This document shows positions 20,709 to 30,639 of a stretch of DNA of 34,042 nucleotides, one piece after another. Every line of letters starts with the position of its first letter. Within the stretch, counting starts at the first letter, position 1. Below the pieces are notes generated by a model. The model was not told where the DNA came from. It made no database searches and saw nothing but the letters and a program-made list of their open reading frames with translations. The position numbers and the translations under genes were made by a program. The DNA lies in the IMG/VR virus record IMGVR_UViG_3300031857_000716, positions 1 to 34,042 of that record; one strand, given 5' to 3'. The DNA comes from a virus.

Positions 20709-22989
20709 CATAGAGGCCAATACTCAGGGGCTTCAGTCTACAATCGATTTACTCACCAAGTTAGGTGTGGTAGAGCAGAAGGTCGCCGATGAGTTCCGTA
20801 AGACTAACGAGCAGAACGTCACCTCGCTGAACAAGAACGTTCAGGCTACTACCAAGGAGTTCGAGAAACTTGACAAGGCTGTCAAGGGTATCAAGGCTGA
20901 CAATCAGTTAGCCAAGGGACTAGATGCCAGTAAGGAGATTGCTAAGACGGGCAACAGTTTTACTAGCTTACGTCAACAGTTCAAAGAAGCTACCAAAGAA
21001 GTTGAACAGCTCACAGAAAAGTTCGGTGCTTTAGATGCTCGTACTATTGCGGCTGCACAGAAGGCAGGAGAGTTAGGTAGTGAGATTGATAATATCAATA
21101 AGCAGATAGCGGCACTTACTCCAGAGGGTAAGTTCCAAGCCATTCAGAACCTTGGTGGTGCTATTGCCGGGGTGTTTCAAGTGGCTACTGGTGCCTTACA
21201 AGCTTTCGGAGTTGAGAGTGAACAGGCTACCAAGATAGCCCAACAGTTCCAAGGGGCGTTGAACATCTTCGGTGGATTGTCACAGCTATCTCAGTTGAAG
21301 GATAGTCTGACGGCGGTTAAGGGTGCATTGGGACTGACTACGGCGGCACAGGTTGCCAATACTACTGTTACTGAAGGTGCTACGGTTGCAACTGAAGCAC
21401 AGGCAGTAGCTAATACGACAGCTACAAGCACATTCAGAGCGTTGACAGCGGCCATGGCGGCTAATCCGTTTACCACGGTATTGATAGCCATCACAGCAGT
21501 AGTTGGAGCGATTGCATTATTCAGCGATGAGACTGAAGATGCTACGGAAAAGGTTAAAGACCTTAACAATGCTTTAGAATCCACCAATATCGGTTACGAG
21601 GGTGAAGTAAAAGCTTTGGAACGTATTGGTAAGGTTGAACTGGATAACCTTCAGACCCGTATAGATGTCCGTAAGGCTCAAGGTGCCGGTATCAAAGAGA
21701 TTGCAGACCTTGAACGTAAGTTACTTGAAGAACAGGGAAAACAATTACAGCTACGTGCCAACGCTAACACACGAGCATTGAATGAAGATATAGCGGCATA
21801 CAATCAGCTGATAGGTGTAGCAGGTGAGGAAGCGGCTAAGACCCGTGCTGAACTTGATAAACGCATCGCCGACCGCCGTGACTTTAATAAGCAGGTAGTA
21901 GTAGACGCTCAACTATTAAAGAACGATATCGTTGTCCTTGAAGCCGAAACAACAGCGGCACTAAAGAAGGAATATGATGCACAGGCTAAAGACCGTGAGA
22001 TAGCGGCACAACGTAAGCGTGATGCTGAACTTGGACCTGTAATCAAGGCACCGACAGCAGCTCCGGTTACTGAGATACCGATAGAGCAACCTCCGCAGGA
22101 AATTGTTACAACGGTAAGTTACAAAGTTGACCCACAAGCCCAAAAGGAATACGAGGCTAACGTTCAGTCAGCGAAAGAGCAACTTGAAGACCTAAAGGCT
22201 TCAGTCGGTCAGTTGGCTTTAAATACCGGATTAGATATTGCCTTTCAGCAGATAGATAAACTTTTTGAAGAGCAGCTAGACCGTGTCAATAGATTAAAGG
22301 AAGCGCAACTAGAGGCTATCACCGAAGAAGAGGAAGCCCTTACGGAAAGCTACGAAAATCGTAAGATAGGTAAGCGTGAACTCGAAGAAGAACAGGAACG
22401 GTTAGCACGTCAACGTATTGCCGCTGAAAAGAAAGCCGAAAAGGAAGTTAATGAGATAAAGAAGAAACAGGACATCGCCAACCGTGCTGCTGCCTTGTTT
22501 AACATCGGTATCAATACATGGGTAGCTATATCCAAGACTACCGCTGAACTTGGTGCTGTCCTTGCCGCTCCTTTGATACCACTATTGATTACCCAAGGTG
22601 CTATACAAGCCGCTGCCGTCCTTGCTCAACCGCTACCAAGGTACAAGAAAGGTACGCTGTCTGTTGGCGGGGTTGGTTCAGAAGATAGTGAATTGGCACT
22701 CCTTCAGCCGGGTGAGGCGGTCATCCCTACGGATACTAACCGCCGCTACCATCCTGCCATTAAGGCTATCTACCACGGTAAGATAAAGCCTGAAGATATT
22801 AACAACTTTGTGAACCTCAAACTCCGTGGAGACTATTCCGCATCGGACTCTCGCCCGGTAACGGCAAAGATGGATACCTCCGACCTGTATGCACTGGGAC
22901 GGATAATGAAGAAGAACGATGGCGTTTATGTGAGGAACATAGGCGAATTAGCCGCTTTGATTACTGACAGTTATAATCCAAGAAGATAG
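20686..22989 (+). CDS. Tape measure protein
   Basis: 767 residues starting at GTG 20686. Long helical, Gln/Glu/Lys-rich sequence with coiled-coil stretches (about 30-130 and 545-600). Hydrophobic segments lie near 250-281 (Ala/Ile/Val rich) and 600-650, common in tape measures for later membrane insertion. The last ~120 residues are a compact non-helical end. At about 0.15 nm per residue it predicts a tail near 115 nm, fitting a siphovirus. Position after the frameshifting chaperone is diagnostic. It is coupled to the next gene (TAGTG). Confidence 0.88.
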   Translation: MAETVVINIEANTQGLQSTIDLLTKLGVVEQKVADEFRKTNEQNVTSLNKNVQATTKEFEKLDKAVKGIKADNQLAKGLDASKEIAKTGNSFTSLRQQFKEATKEVEQLTEKFGALDARTIAAAQKAGELGSEIDNINKQIAALTPEGKFQAIQNLGGAIAGVFQVATGALQAFGVESEQATKIAQQFQGALNIFGGLSQLSQLKDSLTAVKGALGLTTAAQVANTTVTEGATVATEAQAVANTTATSTFRALTAAMAANPFTTVLIAITAVVGAIALFSDETEDATEKVKDLNNALESTNIGYEGEVKALERIGKVELDNLQTRIDVRKAQGAGIKEIADLERKLLEEQGKQLQLRANANTRALNEDIAAYNQLIGVAGEEAAKTRAELDKRIADRRDFNKQVVVDAQLLKNDIVVLEAETTAALKKEYDAQAKDREIAAQRKRDAELGPVIKAPTAAPVTEIPIEQPPQEIVTTVSYKVDPQAQKEYEANVQSAKEQLEDLKASVGQLALNTGLDIAFQQIDKLFEEQLDRVNRLKEAQLEAITEEEEALTESYENRKIGKRELEEEQERLARQRIAAEKKAEKEVNEIKKKQDIANRAAALFNIGINTWVAISKTTAELGAVLAAPLIPLLITQGAIQAAAVLAQPLPRYKKGTLSVGGVGSEDSELALLQPGEAVIPTDTNRRYHPAIKAIYHGKIKPEDINNFVNLKLRGDYSASDSRPVTAKMDTSDLYALGRIMKKNDGVYVRNIGELAALITDSYNPRR

Positions 22990-24980
22990 TGTTTAGGTTC
23001 TTTTTAAACGGTACTGAGATAACGGACCAGCCCGAAGGATGGGACGGCATGACTAGTAGCATCAAGCGTGATGACCTTACGGGTGGTCTTATCTTCGATG
23101 CTGACATCAAGTTCAAAAGCTACGGCGGACAGGACTTGTACGTGGCTCTAAAGACGGCATGGGATGCCGATAAGTTTGGCAAGTCGACACTGGATATCTT
23201 TCAGCGGTCGGGTACTGCCGGTAACGTTCTTATCCATGCCGGGACTATCTTCCATAGCGACCTTAAATGGAAACTCATTAACAATGCCGTTGAGTTCAAG
23301 GTCGAGGATGCTTCGTTTTATTCCAAGATTAACGCTAACAAGTCAGTGGAATCTAACGTCGATGTGACGTTAAGCAAGAACCTTGTACCGATTACAGCCC
23401 CTACATTCTTTCAACTTGAATGTCATAAGGTTTCCAACGGTAATTATTATGCCCAAAAGAGATACGCTTACAAGCTATACGATGTCATAAAGTATTACAT
23501 CGACTTTATGTCGGACGGTACGATAGGTTTTGAGTCGGATTGCTTTGGCGTTGGTGGGGTGTTTGAAGGTTATTGTATTGTAGGCGGTGACGAACTATAC
23601 AGCCATGCCCACTTAGTGACTCCACGGATGAGCTTTCAGAAGCTATTCGAGGATTTACGTAAGCGATTTAACGTAAGGTTCAGCATGATAGGAAGCATAA
23701 CTAGTCCTATCATGAAGCTCGAACCAAATGCTTTTTGGTTTGAGTCAGCCGATGTATACACTATTCCAGAACCGCCTGATGAGGTGGTTATGAATGTCAA
23801 TCAATCGTTGCTTTACGCCAATGTCAAGGTAGGCTCTGAAAAGTATGAGACCACATCGGCCATGACGTTCCCTGACGTTCAGTCTTTGGTGGCGTTCCGT
23901 GAGGAAACCTTCCACTTTGAGGGAACGAATAACGTAGATAATACGCTTGACCTTGTAGGTTCTTTGGTTATTTCCAATAGCTCTATCGACCTTTGTTTAG
24001 AACTACTTTCGGGATATGATTCTTATAATGAGGACGTATTCCTTATCCATTACGACACGGTAACCAATAGGACCATAAGTTCCGACTGGTTAGGTCTTGG
24101 ACACCATTTCTATAATGAGACGCTTAATAACGTCAACATCCTTAACCGTTGGTCGGATAGCTTACCCAATAACATTATCGCCAACTTTGCCAATACAAAT
24201 AACAATCGGTTTGAGGCGGTGATGACTAACACGGCTGTTCAGCCTACGGTGGTTATCGCAGGTGGTTCGGGTACTTCCATCGGTGGTCCGTTACGTTTTG
24301 ACGATGACTATACGTTAGGTAATGACCCCGGCGGTAACTATGGCGGCACTACCCCACAGGGATCACCCGTTACACAGCCGTTGAGTATCTATACCGCCCC
24401 GGCTAACGGTCGCTATACATTTACATCGGAAGTCTTACTGGCCTGTCAGCTGACACCTATCGGTGGCAATAATGTCGGGTCAGTTGAGGCCGAGGTATAC
24501 TTTCAGAAGTTTGACAGTACGAATAACCAGATAGATGACTTCTATGCAGGTCGTGTGTTTATCGGGTCTAGTGGTAACGTTAGCCTTTCGGGAACGTGGA
24601 TAACCTATATGTTATCTACTGAATACGTGGCTGTCTATCTTAATTTAGTTAGTCCTAACGTATCGGTAGGTAACGCATGGCTATTCAGTTACCAAGTCCG
24701 TCCGTTCCAAACCAAGTTCCGGTGTGATGCTATTGACTTGGGTGGCGGTGTGCTGTCGGCGGTGAATCCAGAAGCCTATAAGTGTGTGAAAATGGATTTT
24801 AAGTACCCGATGACACTTTCTGACTATCAGTCAATTAGAGCGTCGAAAAGTGGAATAATTGAAGTACCTTTGTTAAATAATGAGTCTATCCGAGGGTGGA
24901 TAGAAAATGTTAAATTCGACCACTACGGTGGGGAAACATCATTTTCGTTAATTACCGATGGCAATACAATTTATAGATAA
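22989..24980 (+). CDS. Tail tip / baseplate protein, 663 aa
   Basis: GTG start at 22989 overlapping the tape measure stop. The gene directly after a tape measure usually encodes the distal tail or hub. The N-terminal ~300 residues are beta-rich with aromatic strands (RFFLNGTEI, DLYVALKTAWDADKFG). The region near residues 430-470 is Gly/Pro-rich, followed by APANGRYTFTSEV and GTWITYMLSTEYVAVYL, which look like a small jelly-roll (C1q/TNF-like) domain of the sort found in host-binding tips. The last ~60 residues return to a mixed fold. Overlaps the fibre gene by 23 nt. Exact role not certain. Confidence 0.7.
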   Translation: MFRFFLNGTEITDQPEGWDGMTSSIKRDDLTGGLIFDADIKFKSYGGQDLYVALKTAWDADKFGKSTLDIFQRSGTAGNVLIHAGTIFHSDLKWKLINNAVEFKVEDASFYSKINANKSVESNVDVTLSKNLVPITAPTFFQLECHKVSNGNYYAQKRYAYKLYDVIKYYIDFMSDGTIGFESDCFGVGGVFEGYCIVGGDELYSHAHLVTPRMSFQKLFEDLRKRFNVRFSMIGSITSPIMKLEPNAFWFESADVYTIPEPPDEVVMNVNQSLLYANVKVGSEKYETTSAMTFPDVQSLVAFREETFHFEGTNNVDNTLDLVGSLVISNSSIDLCLELLSGYDSYNEDVFLIHYDTVTNRTISSDWLGLGHHFYNETLNNVNILNRWSDSLPNNIIANFANTNNNRFEAVMTNTAVQPTVVIAGGSGTSIGGPLRFDDDYTLGNDPGGNYGGTTPQGSPVTQPLSIYTAPANGRYTFTSEVLLACQLTPIGGNNVGSVEAEVYFQKFDSTNNQIDDFYAGRVFIGSSGNVSLSGTWITYMLSTEYVAVYLNLVSPNVSVGNAWLFSYQVRPFQTKFRCDAIDLGGGVLSAVNPEAYKCVKMDFKYPMTLSDYQSIRASKSGIIEVPLLNNESIRGWIENVKFDHYGGETSFSLITDGNTIYR

Positions 24981-26931
24981 TCAGCCGCTTACATGGCGTA
25001 CCGACTGGCCTACGGATAGCGACTGCAAAACGCCATACGATAGGGCTTGTACTCTTTATACCACGAACGACTACATCATGTCGCAATGGAAGCAGACTCC
25101 ATGCGGTGGTGGCGGTAATGAAATTTGCGACCCTACTTTCCCCAATACCAATTCCGAGTTAGTCACCAACGGTAGCTTTACCACTAATACTACGGGGTGG
25201 ACACTAGTTGGATGCACACGGGATGCTACAAATAAACGTATTCAGTTTGCCTCACAAAGTGAGTCCCTTGAACAGACAGGGGTAGTGAGTGCAGGGGTGA
25301 CCTATGATGTTACCTTTACCATCGGTGGCAATAACCGTACTTCGCTGAAGTTATACCTTGGTGGAACACTTCACCCTACCTACTTCAACGCACCGGGAAC
25401 TTATCGGGTGACTATGGTTGCCGGTGGTGCTAACACTAAGATACGCTTTGAGAACTACCTACTTGCACCTGCCTATAATGGATGGATAGATGATATCAGC
25501 GTTAAGCAGAACTCATGGAGTGGCGGATGTTGGAATACGGCTAACCCTACGCTATGGCTTAACAATGGTGACGGAACGGTAACCAAGGTACCGGGAACGG
25601 CATCCGACCTTATCAGTACTGTCAATACCTTACCGTTAGGGGCTTACGTCCGTATCGGTATATCAGTAACTAACCAGACGGCGGGTTCTTTGGAGATTGT
25701 CACTGATAGTAATAAGGGAACGATAACCGCCAACGGAACGTACTACTTTTACGATGACGACTATAATAACGATAACGTAACCCTTTCGGCGGATGCTGAC
25801 TTTGACGGGACTATATCTAACGTATCACTTATAGTTTATTCCAACTACTTTAATGTTATCCTAAAAGATACCAAAGGAGCTACGGATTACGACCTTAGCA
25901 GCTATCTGACTTATGATGAAGACTGGGTGACACTGAACTACCAACTTGGTAGTGTTGACCCGGGATGTTACGAGCTGTGTTTCTATGATGCCTGTGGATA
26001 TAGCGTTAATCAAGAACTGATTTCAGATACTGGCTTTACTCAAGCCATCGGCGGAGCGGCATGGCCTTCATCCGTGGCTACATCAGGAAGCATCGCTATC
26101 ACGGGCGGTGAGCTTGTAGTAACGCAATCTGGCATACCTTTGACAGCATTTGTCGAGGCTAACCCAATCACATGGCAGTCTTTTAACGGCAATACCCTAA
26201 CGGTTATTGATTACGACTTTACTACATCTACAGTTCAATATACTGGCTTTACCCGTATTCAGATATACGATAGTGCAACGGGCTTTGAGCTAACGTTGGT
26301 AACAAGTCCGGCAGCGGGAACGCAATATCAAGGTACTGTCAGTTGGCCTTATGCCATCGGCAATACCTCTAAGCTGGCTATCCGTATACAGTCTACCGGA
26401 GTAGCGGGTACTAAGATAGAGCTGACGGATATGTCTCTTATCGTTCAGGCTTACGTGCCGGGACAAATGGATGAGTATTGCTCTAACTGCGTAGAGATTA
26501 TCGATGATGCCGGATGCACGGTATGGGTGGGCGGTTCTAACGGTTCGGATGCTTTCGGCTTTCATTTCGCCAATAGCTTCCAAGTAGGGGCAAGGGTTCA
26601 GGCTATGCTTATCAATCCTAAATATCAGGGAGAAAATAACCGCTATGCAGATGCCAACGGAAAGTACACGGTCACAAGAGCAAATACGGGAAAGGTCTAC
26701 ACGCTCTTTATCGATTATACGGATGAGCATACTCACGATTGGCTACGGGTGGCCGTACTGTCTGACACTGTACGAATCGGATCATTCACCAACACCAACA
26801 ACTACTACACCGCCCTTGACGGTGGATACGAACCAGAGTGGCCGGACGCTATAGGTAACTGGCCATCGGCACAGGCCCGTATCGATGTTCAGAAGCAAAC
26901 GGACGAACTATATAATAACAATGCAGGATAA
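24958..26931 (+). CDS. Tail fibre / receptor-binding protein with CBM-like modules
   Basis: 657 residues. After a short Trp/Cys-rich N-terminus (residues 12-50) there is a module that begins NSELVTNGSFTTNTTGW (about 65) and ends GWIDDISVKQ (about 180), the layout of carbohydrate-binding modules of the CBM4/9 type. A second, more divergent module starts NQELISDTGFTQAIGG (about 350) and ends ELTDMSLIV (about 495). A CSNC motif follows near 505. Thr/Asn/Gly-rich, non-helical. It would bind host surface glycans. The glycosyltransferase that follows overlaps by 11 nt and may modify this protein. Confidence 0.72.
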   Translation: MAIQFIDNQPLTWRTDWPTDSDCKTPYDRACTLYTTNDYIMSQWKQTPCGGGGNEICDPTFPNTNSELVTNGSFTTNTTGWTLVGCTRDATNKRIQFASQSESLEQTGVVSAGVTYDVTFTIGGNNRTSLKLYLGGTLHPTYFNAPGTYRVTMVAGGANTKIRFENYLLAPAYNGWIDDISVKQNSWSGGCWNTANPTLWLNNGDGTVTKVPGTASDLISTVNTLPLGAYVRIGISVTNQTAGSLEIVTDSNKGTITANGTYYFYDDDYNNDNVTLSADADFDGTISNVSLIVYSNYFNVILKDTKGATDYDLSSYLTYDEDWVTLNYQLGSVDPGCYELCFYDACGYSVNQELISDTGFTQAIGGAAWPSSVATSGSIAITGGELVVTQSGIPLTAFVEANPITWQSFNGNTLTVIDYDFTTSTVQYTGFTRIQIYDSATGFELTLVTSPAAGTQYQGTVSWPYAIGNTSKLAIRIQSTGVAGTKIELTDMSLIVQAYVPGQMDEYCSNCVEIIDDAGCTVWVGGSNGSDAFGFHFANSFQVGARVQAMLINPKYQGENNRYADANGKYTVTRANTGKVYTLFIDYTDEHTHDWLRVAVLSDTVRIGSFTNTNNYYTALDGGYEPEWPDAIGNWPSAQARIDVQKQTDELYNNNAG

Positions 26932-27766
26932 AAGAGGCATACTCTTATTGGCTACGGGTCATCCGTATTACGCCCACATGGCGGTGAATCTGCTCGTTAG
27001 CTTACGTAGCTTCGAGCCTGAACTACCCGTGGCTATCCTGCATGACGGTCAAGGCTTTAGCCTTTTGGAAGGATGGCAACAGGACTATTTCACCACAGCC
27101 ATCGAGCTACCGGCAAAGCTCACGGGTGGTGACCCTTACCGTGTTAAGTTGCATCTGGATGAATTGACACCTTTTGAACAGACCATGTTTATGGATGTTG
27201 ATATGCTTTGGAATAACTTCCATAGTCCGATGGACCTATTCAATGACCTTGATGGTATCGAGTTCACCATGATTAACAGAGGTCGGGTGTCATCGGCTGA
27301 CAGCACGTTGAGCCGATGGGTAAACCTATCCGAAGTGGGAGACGCTTACAAGCTCGATGAGTTCTACGATATTAGCAGTGAGATAATCTACTTTGAAGGT
27401 ACTCCTAAAGTCTTTGCCGAAGCACGTAAGGTCTACAATAAGCCAAAGGTCAAGGTATCGGAGTTCGGCTCTGGACTTCCCGATGAGGCTTTCTTCATGA
27501 TTGCTATCGAGAAACTAGGCATCAAGCTACATCAGTCACCTTGGGAACCTTCCTACTGGGAGCCACGTTACTTCCCTAAACAGCATAACCGTAATCACGT
27601 CACTAGTTTCTACGCCCTTTCTGTTGGGGGTGCGTTCACCTCTAATCACATCAAGAAGATATACGACAGCCTTTGCAGTCACTATTATAGCTCTTTGGGT
27701 ATTGCTTCCAAGCCTTACCAATTACAAAATAAAAGCCGAATAATTAAAGAACGTAGGAAAATCTAA
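26921..27766 (+). CDS. Glycosyltransferase, GT-A fold (GT8-like)
   Basis: 281 residues. N-terminal strand GILLLATGHPYYAHMAVN, then FEPELPVAILHDG, then the nucleotide-sugar site FMDVDMLW with DxD at D92-D94, the layout of GT8 and related GT-A enzymes. Later PDEAFFMIAIEKLG and the aromatic SPWEPSYWEPRYFP fit the acceptor side. ATG 26921 is preferred; the in-frame start at 26885 would lie deeper in the fibre gene. It is the third glycosyltransferase of the window and sits between fibre and portal. Acceptor unknown. Confidence 0.78.
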   Translation: MQDKRGILLLATGHPYYAHMAVNLLVSLRSFEPELPVAILHDGQGFSLLEGWQQDYFTTAIELPAKLTGGDPYRVKLHLDELTPFEQTMFMDVDMLWNNFHSPMDLFNDLDGIEFTMINRGRVSSADSTLSRWVNLSEVGDAYKLDEFYDISSEIIYFEGTPKVFAEARKVYNKPKVKVSEFGSGLPDEAFFMIAIEKLGIKLHQSPWEPSYWEPRYFPKQHNRNHVTSFYALSVGGAFTSNHIKKIYDSLCSHYYSSLGIASKPYQLQNKSRIIKERRKI

Positions 27767-29517
27767 TGGCTATCATCGACATCAGCCAATACCACACCGG
27801 TGGTAAACGTCATCAGTTCTATGCTGAAACCGTTAAGCAATATCATTCTATCAAGACCCATGCCCTTGGTGAGTTTCCCAAGGAGCTAATCTCCGAACGC
27901 CGCCCCGGTGAATCGGAGACCATCAAGCGGTATCGAGAAAAGATATACGTTCCAAAGACTCAGGCTGCGGTAACTAAGATATTCAACAGCCTTCAGAAGA
28001 TACGCAAGTCAACGGACTATCTGATTAGCTTTAACGAGACGGTAGTACCGCCTATGGTTATCCGTGAGGAACGGCCATCGTATTACATGACCGATGAGTT
28101 CCCAAAGTACAAGTCTTTGGATAACTGGTTCTGGTCGGTGGCGTTCAATCAGTACCTGATGGATGCTAACGCTGTCATCATGGTAGCACCGCTGAACGTG
28201 GTTAAGGAGTCCAACGAATACTTTAAGCCATACCCTATCCTTTTCAATAGTCCGCAGGTTCTTGACTTTGTCTATGAGCAGTATGCGGTATTGAAGTCGG
28301 TAGAAGAAAGTACCTATCGCAGTGGTAACCGTAGCTATAAAGGAGCGGTGTACTATTCTGTTGACCGTGAGTCTATTGTTAAGTACGAACAGATAAACGC
28401 AAAGGGAGACTTTTCGGCTACCGAGTTCCTGCATGGTTTGGGTTATGCTCCATGCTTTAAGACTTATGGTATCATCGTTAAGGATGGCGTGGATGATGCG
28501 CTGTATTCTAGCCGTATCGCTCCTATCGTTCCGTCCCTTAACGAAGCGGCACGGGAATGGAGTGACTTACAGGCTGAAGTGGTTCAGCATATCCACAGCA
28601 CCATGTGGGCCATTCAGGGTAAGGAATGTAATGCCTGCCATGGTACTGGAGTCCTACCTAAAGCGGGTGCCAGTCCGATTGAATGTCACGACTGTAACGG
28701 CAAAGGGTTCTTTCCGTTCAATCCTTACGAACACATTACAGTTAAGCAGTCATCTTTGGGAGACCCTACTACTCCTATCCCCCCTGCCGGGTATCTTACC
28801 AAGCCTATTGATATTGCCAAACTGCAAGACCAGCGGGTTCATGACCATATCTACCACGCTCTGTCATCGCTGAACATGGAGTTCTTGGCCGCAGTACCTT
28901 TGTCACAGTCGGGGACGGCTAAAGAGGTTGACCGTGCCGAGCTGAATAACTTCGTTTATTCTATCGCTGAAGATTGCGTCCGTATCTTGGATGAGATTGC
29001 TGAAATGGTTATCGACTATCGCTATGGTGGTATCGTTCCTGACTATGAAAGCCGTGAGCAGTTACGCCCTAGCATTACCGTTCCTGAAAAGTACGACATC
29101 CTTCCTGAAGGTTACTTGGTGGATGAAATTGCTAAACTACGTAACAGCAAGGTTAGTCCATTGATTGTCAATGCCGCTGAATTGGAGTATGCCAGTAAGA
29201 AGTTCAATACCAATAAGAAGATAAAGGAGCGGTTACAGGACATCTATGCTCTTGACCCGTTGGCAGGTATGAACATCGAAGAGATATTGGTAGCGGTATC
29301 CAATAACGCCATAAGTAAAAAGACCTATATCATTCACAGTAATATCCGTGAGTTCGTGGATATGGCGCATGAAGATGATTCTGAGTTCTATCAGTTACCG
29401 ATGATGGATAAAAAGGCTGTCATCAGTGCTATGGCGGATGCGTGGATAATGGAAGAACGTCCTAGAAATATCATGGACGGTTCTGAAGGCATGGGTAACA
29501 TCAGCATCGGAGTTTAA
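27766..29517 (+). CDS. Portal protein with internal DnaJ-type zinc motif
   Basis: 583 residues in the place of the portal: before the head morphogenesis protein, scaffold and capsid. Beta-rich clip/wing-like sequence at 80-250, a long helix region at 330-420 (KLQDQRVHDHIYHALSSLN, then a helix rich in acidic residues), and a helical C-terminus. No sequence motif is diagnostic for portals; the call rests on size, composition and neighbours. Unusually, residues 288-315 contain CNACHGTG and CHDCNGKG (Cys288, 291, 307, 310), two DnaJ-type half-sites likely to bind one zinc. The start overlaps the upstream stop (TAATG). Confidence 0.78.
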   Translation: MAIIDISQYHTGGKRHQFYAETVKQYHSIKTHALGEFPKELISERRPGESETIKRYREKIYVPKTQAAVTKIFNSLQKIRKSTDYLISFNETVVPPMVIREERPSYYMTDEFPKYKSLDNWFWSVAFNQYLMDANAVIMVAPLNVVKESNEYFKPYPILFNSPQVLDFVYEQYAVLKSVEESTYRSGNRSYKGAVYYSVDRESIVKYEQINAKGDFSATEFLHGLGYAPCFKTYGIIVKDGVDDALYSSRIAPIVPSLNEAAREWSDLQAEVVQHIHSTMWAIQGKECNACHGTGVLPKAGASPIECHDCNGKGFFPFNPYEHITVKQSSLGDPTTPIPPAGYLTKPIDIAKLQDQRVHDHIYHALSSLNMEFLAAVPLSQSGTAKEVDRAELNNFVYSIAEDCVRILDEIAEMVIDYRYGGIVPDYESREQLRPSITVPEKYDILPEGYLVDEIAKLRNSKVSPLIVNAAELEYASKKFNTNKKIKERLQDIYALDPLAGMNIEEILVAVSNNAISKKTYIIHSNIREFVDMAHEDDSEFYQLPMMDKKAVISAMADAWIMEERPRNIMDGSEGMGNISIGV

Positions 29518-30419
29518 TGGCGTTAGATGACTTAAATAAGATTGTCCGTACCCTTGACGGCTCTGTCGAAGAGTTCGTCAAGGACCTGCCACTATCCGAG
29601 CAAAAGATATGGCAGAAGGTTCTTTCGTTGACCCGTCAGCTTGACGTTGACGGGATGGGTAAGGTGACCAATAACGTCAATAACCTGCGTATCCTTAATG
29701 ACATCAATAAGGAGATAAACGGCATCGTTCTTACCGATGAGTATAAGCAAAAGGTCGAGAGGTTTACCAATGTCTTTGCTGACTTGGAGACGCTTAATAA
29801 CAAGTACCTGTCATCGGTATTTACTCAGTTCAAGCCTTCCCGTGTTCTAAAGGAGTTGACAAAGGTGTCAATAGATATCACTATTGACCAACTTCAGGAA
29901 ACGGGAGTAGCTTCATCACTGGCATCTGAGCTAAAGGATATCCTAAAGCAGAACATCACTACGGGTGGTAACTATGCTGACATGACAGAGCAGCTAAGAG
30001 CCAGTATCCTTGGAGACCCTCAAACACCAGGAGGTCTTACCCGCTACGCCCGTACCTTTACTACGGATGCTATCAATCAGTATTCAGCTACCTATACTAA
30101 GACGGTAGCTTCCGACTTGGGTGCTGTATGGTACCGCTATACCGGTTCTAACATGGAGACCACCCGACCGTTCTGCGAGCATCTCACTAAAAAGGATGGC
30201 GGTTACTTCCACGTCAATGAAATACCGGGCTTTCTAAAGGGGCAAGTGGGGGATCAGAAAGTTCCTATCTATGCCAAATACAATCTGCCACAGGGCATGA
30301 ATGAGAATACCACAGCAGATAACTTCCTTGTATTACGGGGTGGCTATAACTGCGGACATCAGATATTCCCAGTCTCCAAGGCATCCGTTCCACCTTCGCT
30401 ACGTGCAAGGTTCGAGTAG
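29517..30419 (+). CDS. Head morphogenesis protein (Mu gpF-like)
   Basis: 300 residues. Helical N-terminal two thirds and a C-terminal part with the family pattern: YRYTGSNMETTRPFCEHL, then a Gly/Pro loop, then GGYNCGHQIFPV at the end. The Cys, His and aromatic residues of this block are characteristic of the Mu F / SPP1 gp7-like minor head proteins. These bind portal during procapsid assembly. The gene overlaps the portal stop, and its last 61 nt overlap an antisense ORF. Confidence 0.85.
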   Translation: MALDDLNKIVRTLDGSVEEFVKDLPLSEQKIWQKVLSLTRQLDVDGMGKVTNNVNNLRILNDINKEINGIVLTDEYKQKVERFTNVFADLETLNNKYLSSVFTQFKPSRVLKELTKVSIDITIDQLQETGVASSLASELKDILKQNITTGGNYADMTEQLRASILGDPQTPGGLTRYARTFTTDAINQYSATYTKTVASDLGAVWYRYTGSNMETTRPFCEHLTKKDGGYFHVNEIPGFLKGQVGDQKVPIYAKYNLPQGMNENTTADNFLVLRGGYNCGHQIFPVSKASVPPSLRARFE

Positions 30420-30580
30420 TTCCATTCACGGATAATCCTATCGATTATCTGTTGGCGACCTCTGAACTTTCCTTTCTTAAGTAGTTTTGATTGCTCTTCA
30501 AAGATGATAGCGGCGACTTCATCGCACATCTTATAGGTGAAGGCATGACAGTCGTAGGCACTACGGTTCTTTAGTTTCAT
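30359..30580 (-). CDS. Antisense small helical protein, 73 aa
   Basis: The only credible minus-strand gene. ATG at 30580 (MKLKNRSAYD) gives 73 residues; the further upstream TTG at 30598 overlaps its promoter box. The sequence is charged and helical (VAAIIFEEQSKLLKKGKF, RQQIIDRIIREW), has no membrane segment, and could be a small DNA-binding or RNA-polymerase-binding regulator. The 61-nt 3' overlap with the head gene makes an antisense RNA effect possible. It fills a 248-nt gap in the plus-strand genes. Not a recognised family. Confidence 0.6.
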   Translation of the reverse strand: MKLKNRSAYDCHAFTYKMCDEVAAIIFEEQSKLLKKGKFRGRQQIIDRIIREWNYSNLARSEGGTDALETGNI

Positions 30581-30595
30581 GTTGTATAGGTTATA

Positions 30596-30603
30596 CAAAT
30601 ATA
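30596..30603 (-). promoter_or_regulatory. -7 promoter element, minus strand
   Basis: On the minus strand this reads TATATTTG, an exact TAnnTTTG. Transcription would start near 30589, about 9 nt before the ATG at 30580. No clear -33 TTTG is seen. The surrounding DNA (30590-30625) is AT-rich. Confidence 0.5.
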
Positions 30604-30639
30604 AGTTTATAAAGTCTTATTTCCTACGCTTTTAGGTTT

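Noticed and set aside
26290-26736. 148-aa minus-strand ORF within the fibre gene
   Set aside because: Its sequence is rich in Arg/Ile/Ser with no domain, as expected from the complement of the Thr/Asn-rich plus-strand gene.
28433-28873. 146-aa plus-strand ORF inside the portal gene
   Set aside because: It lies in another frame of the region that encodes the zinc motif; the portal frame is longer, coupled on both sides and has the Cys pattern.
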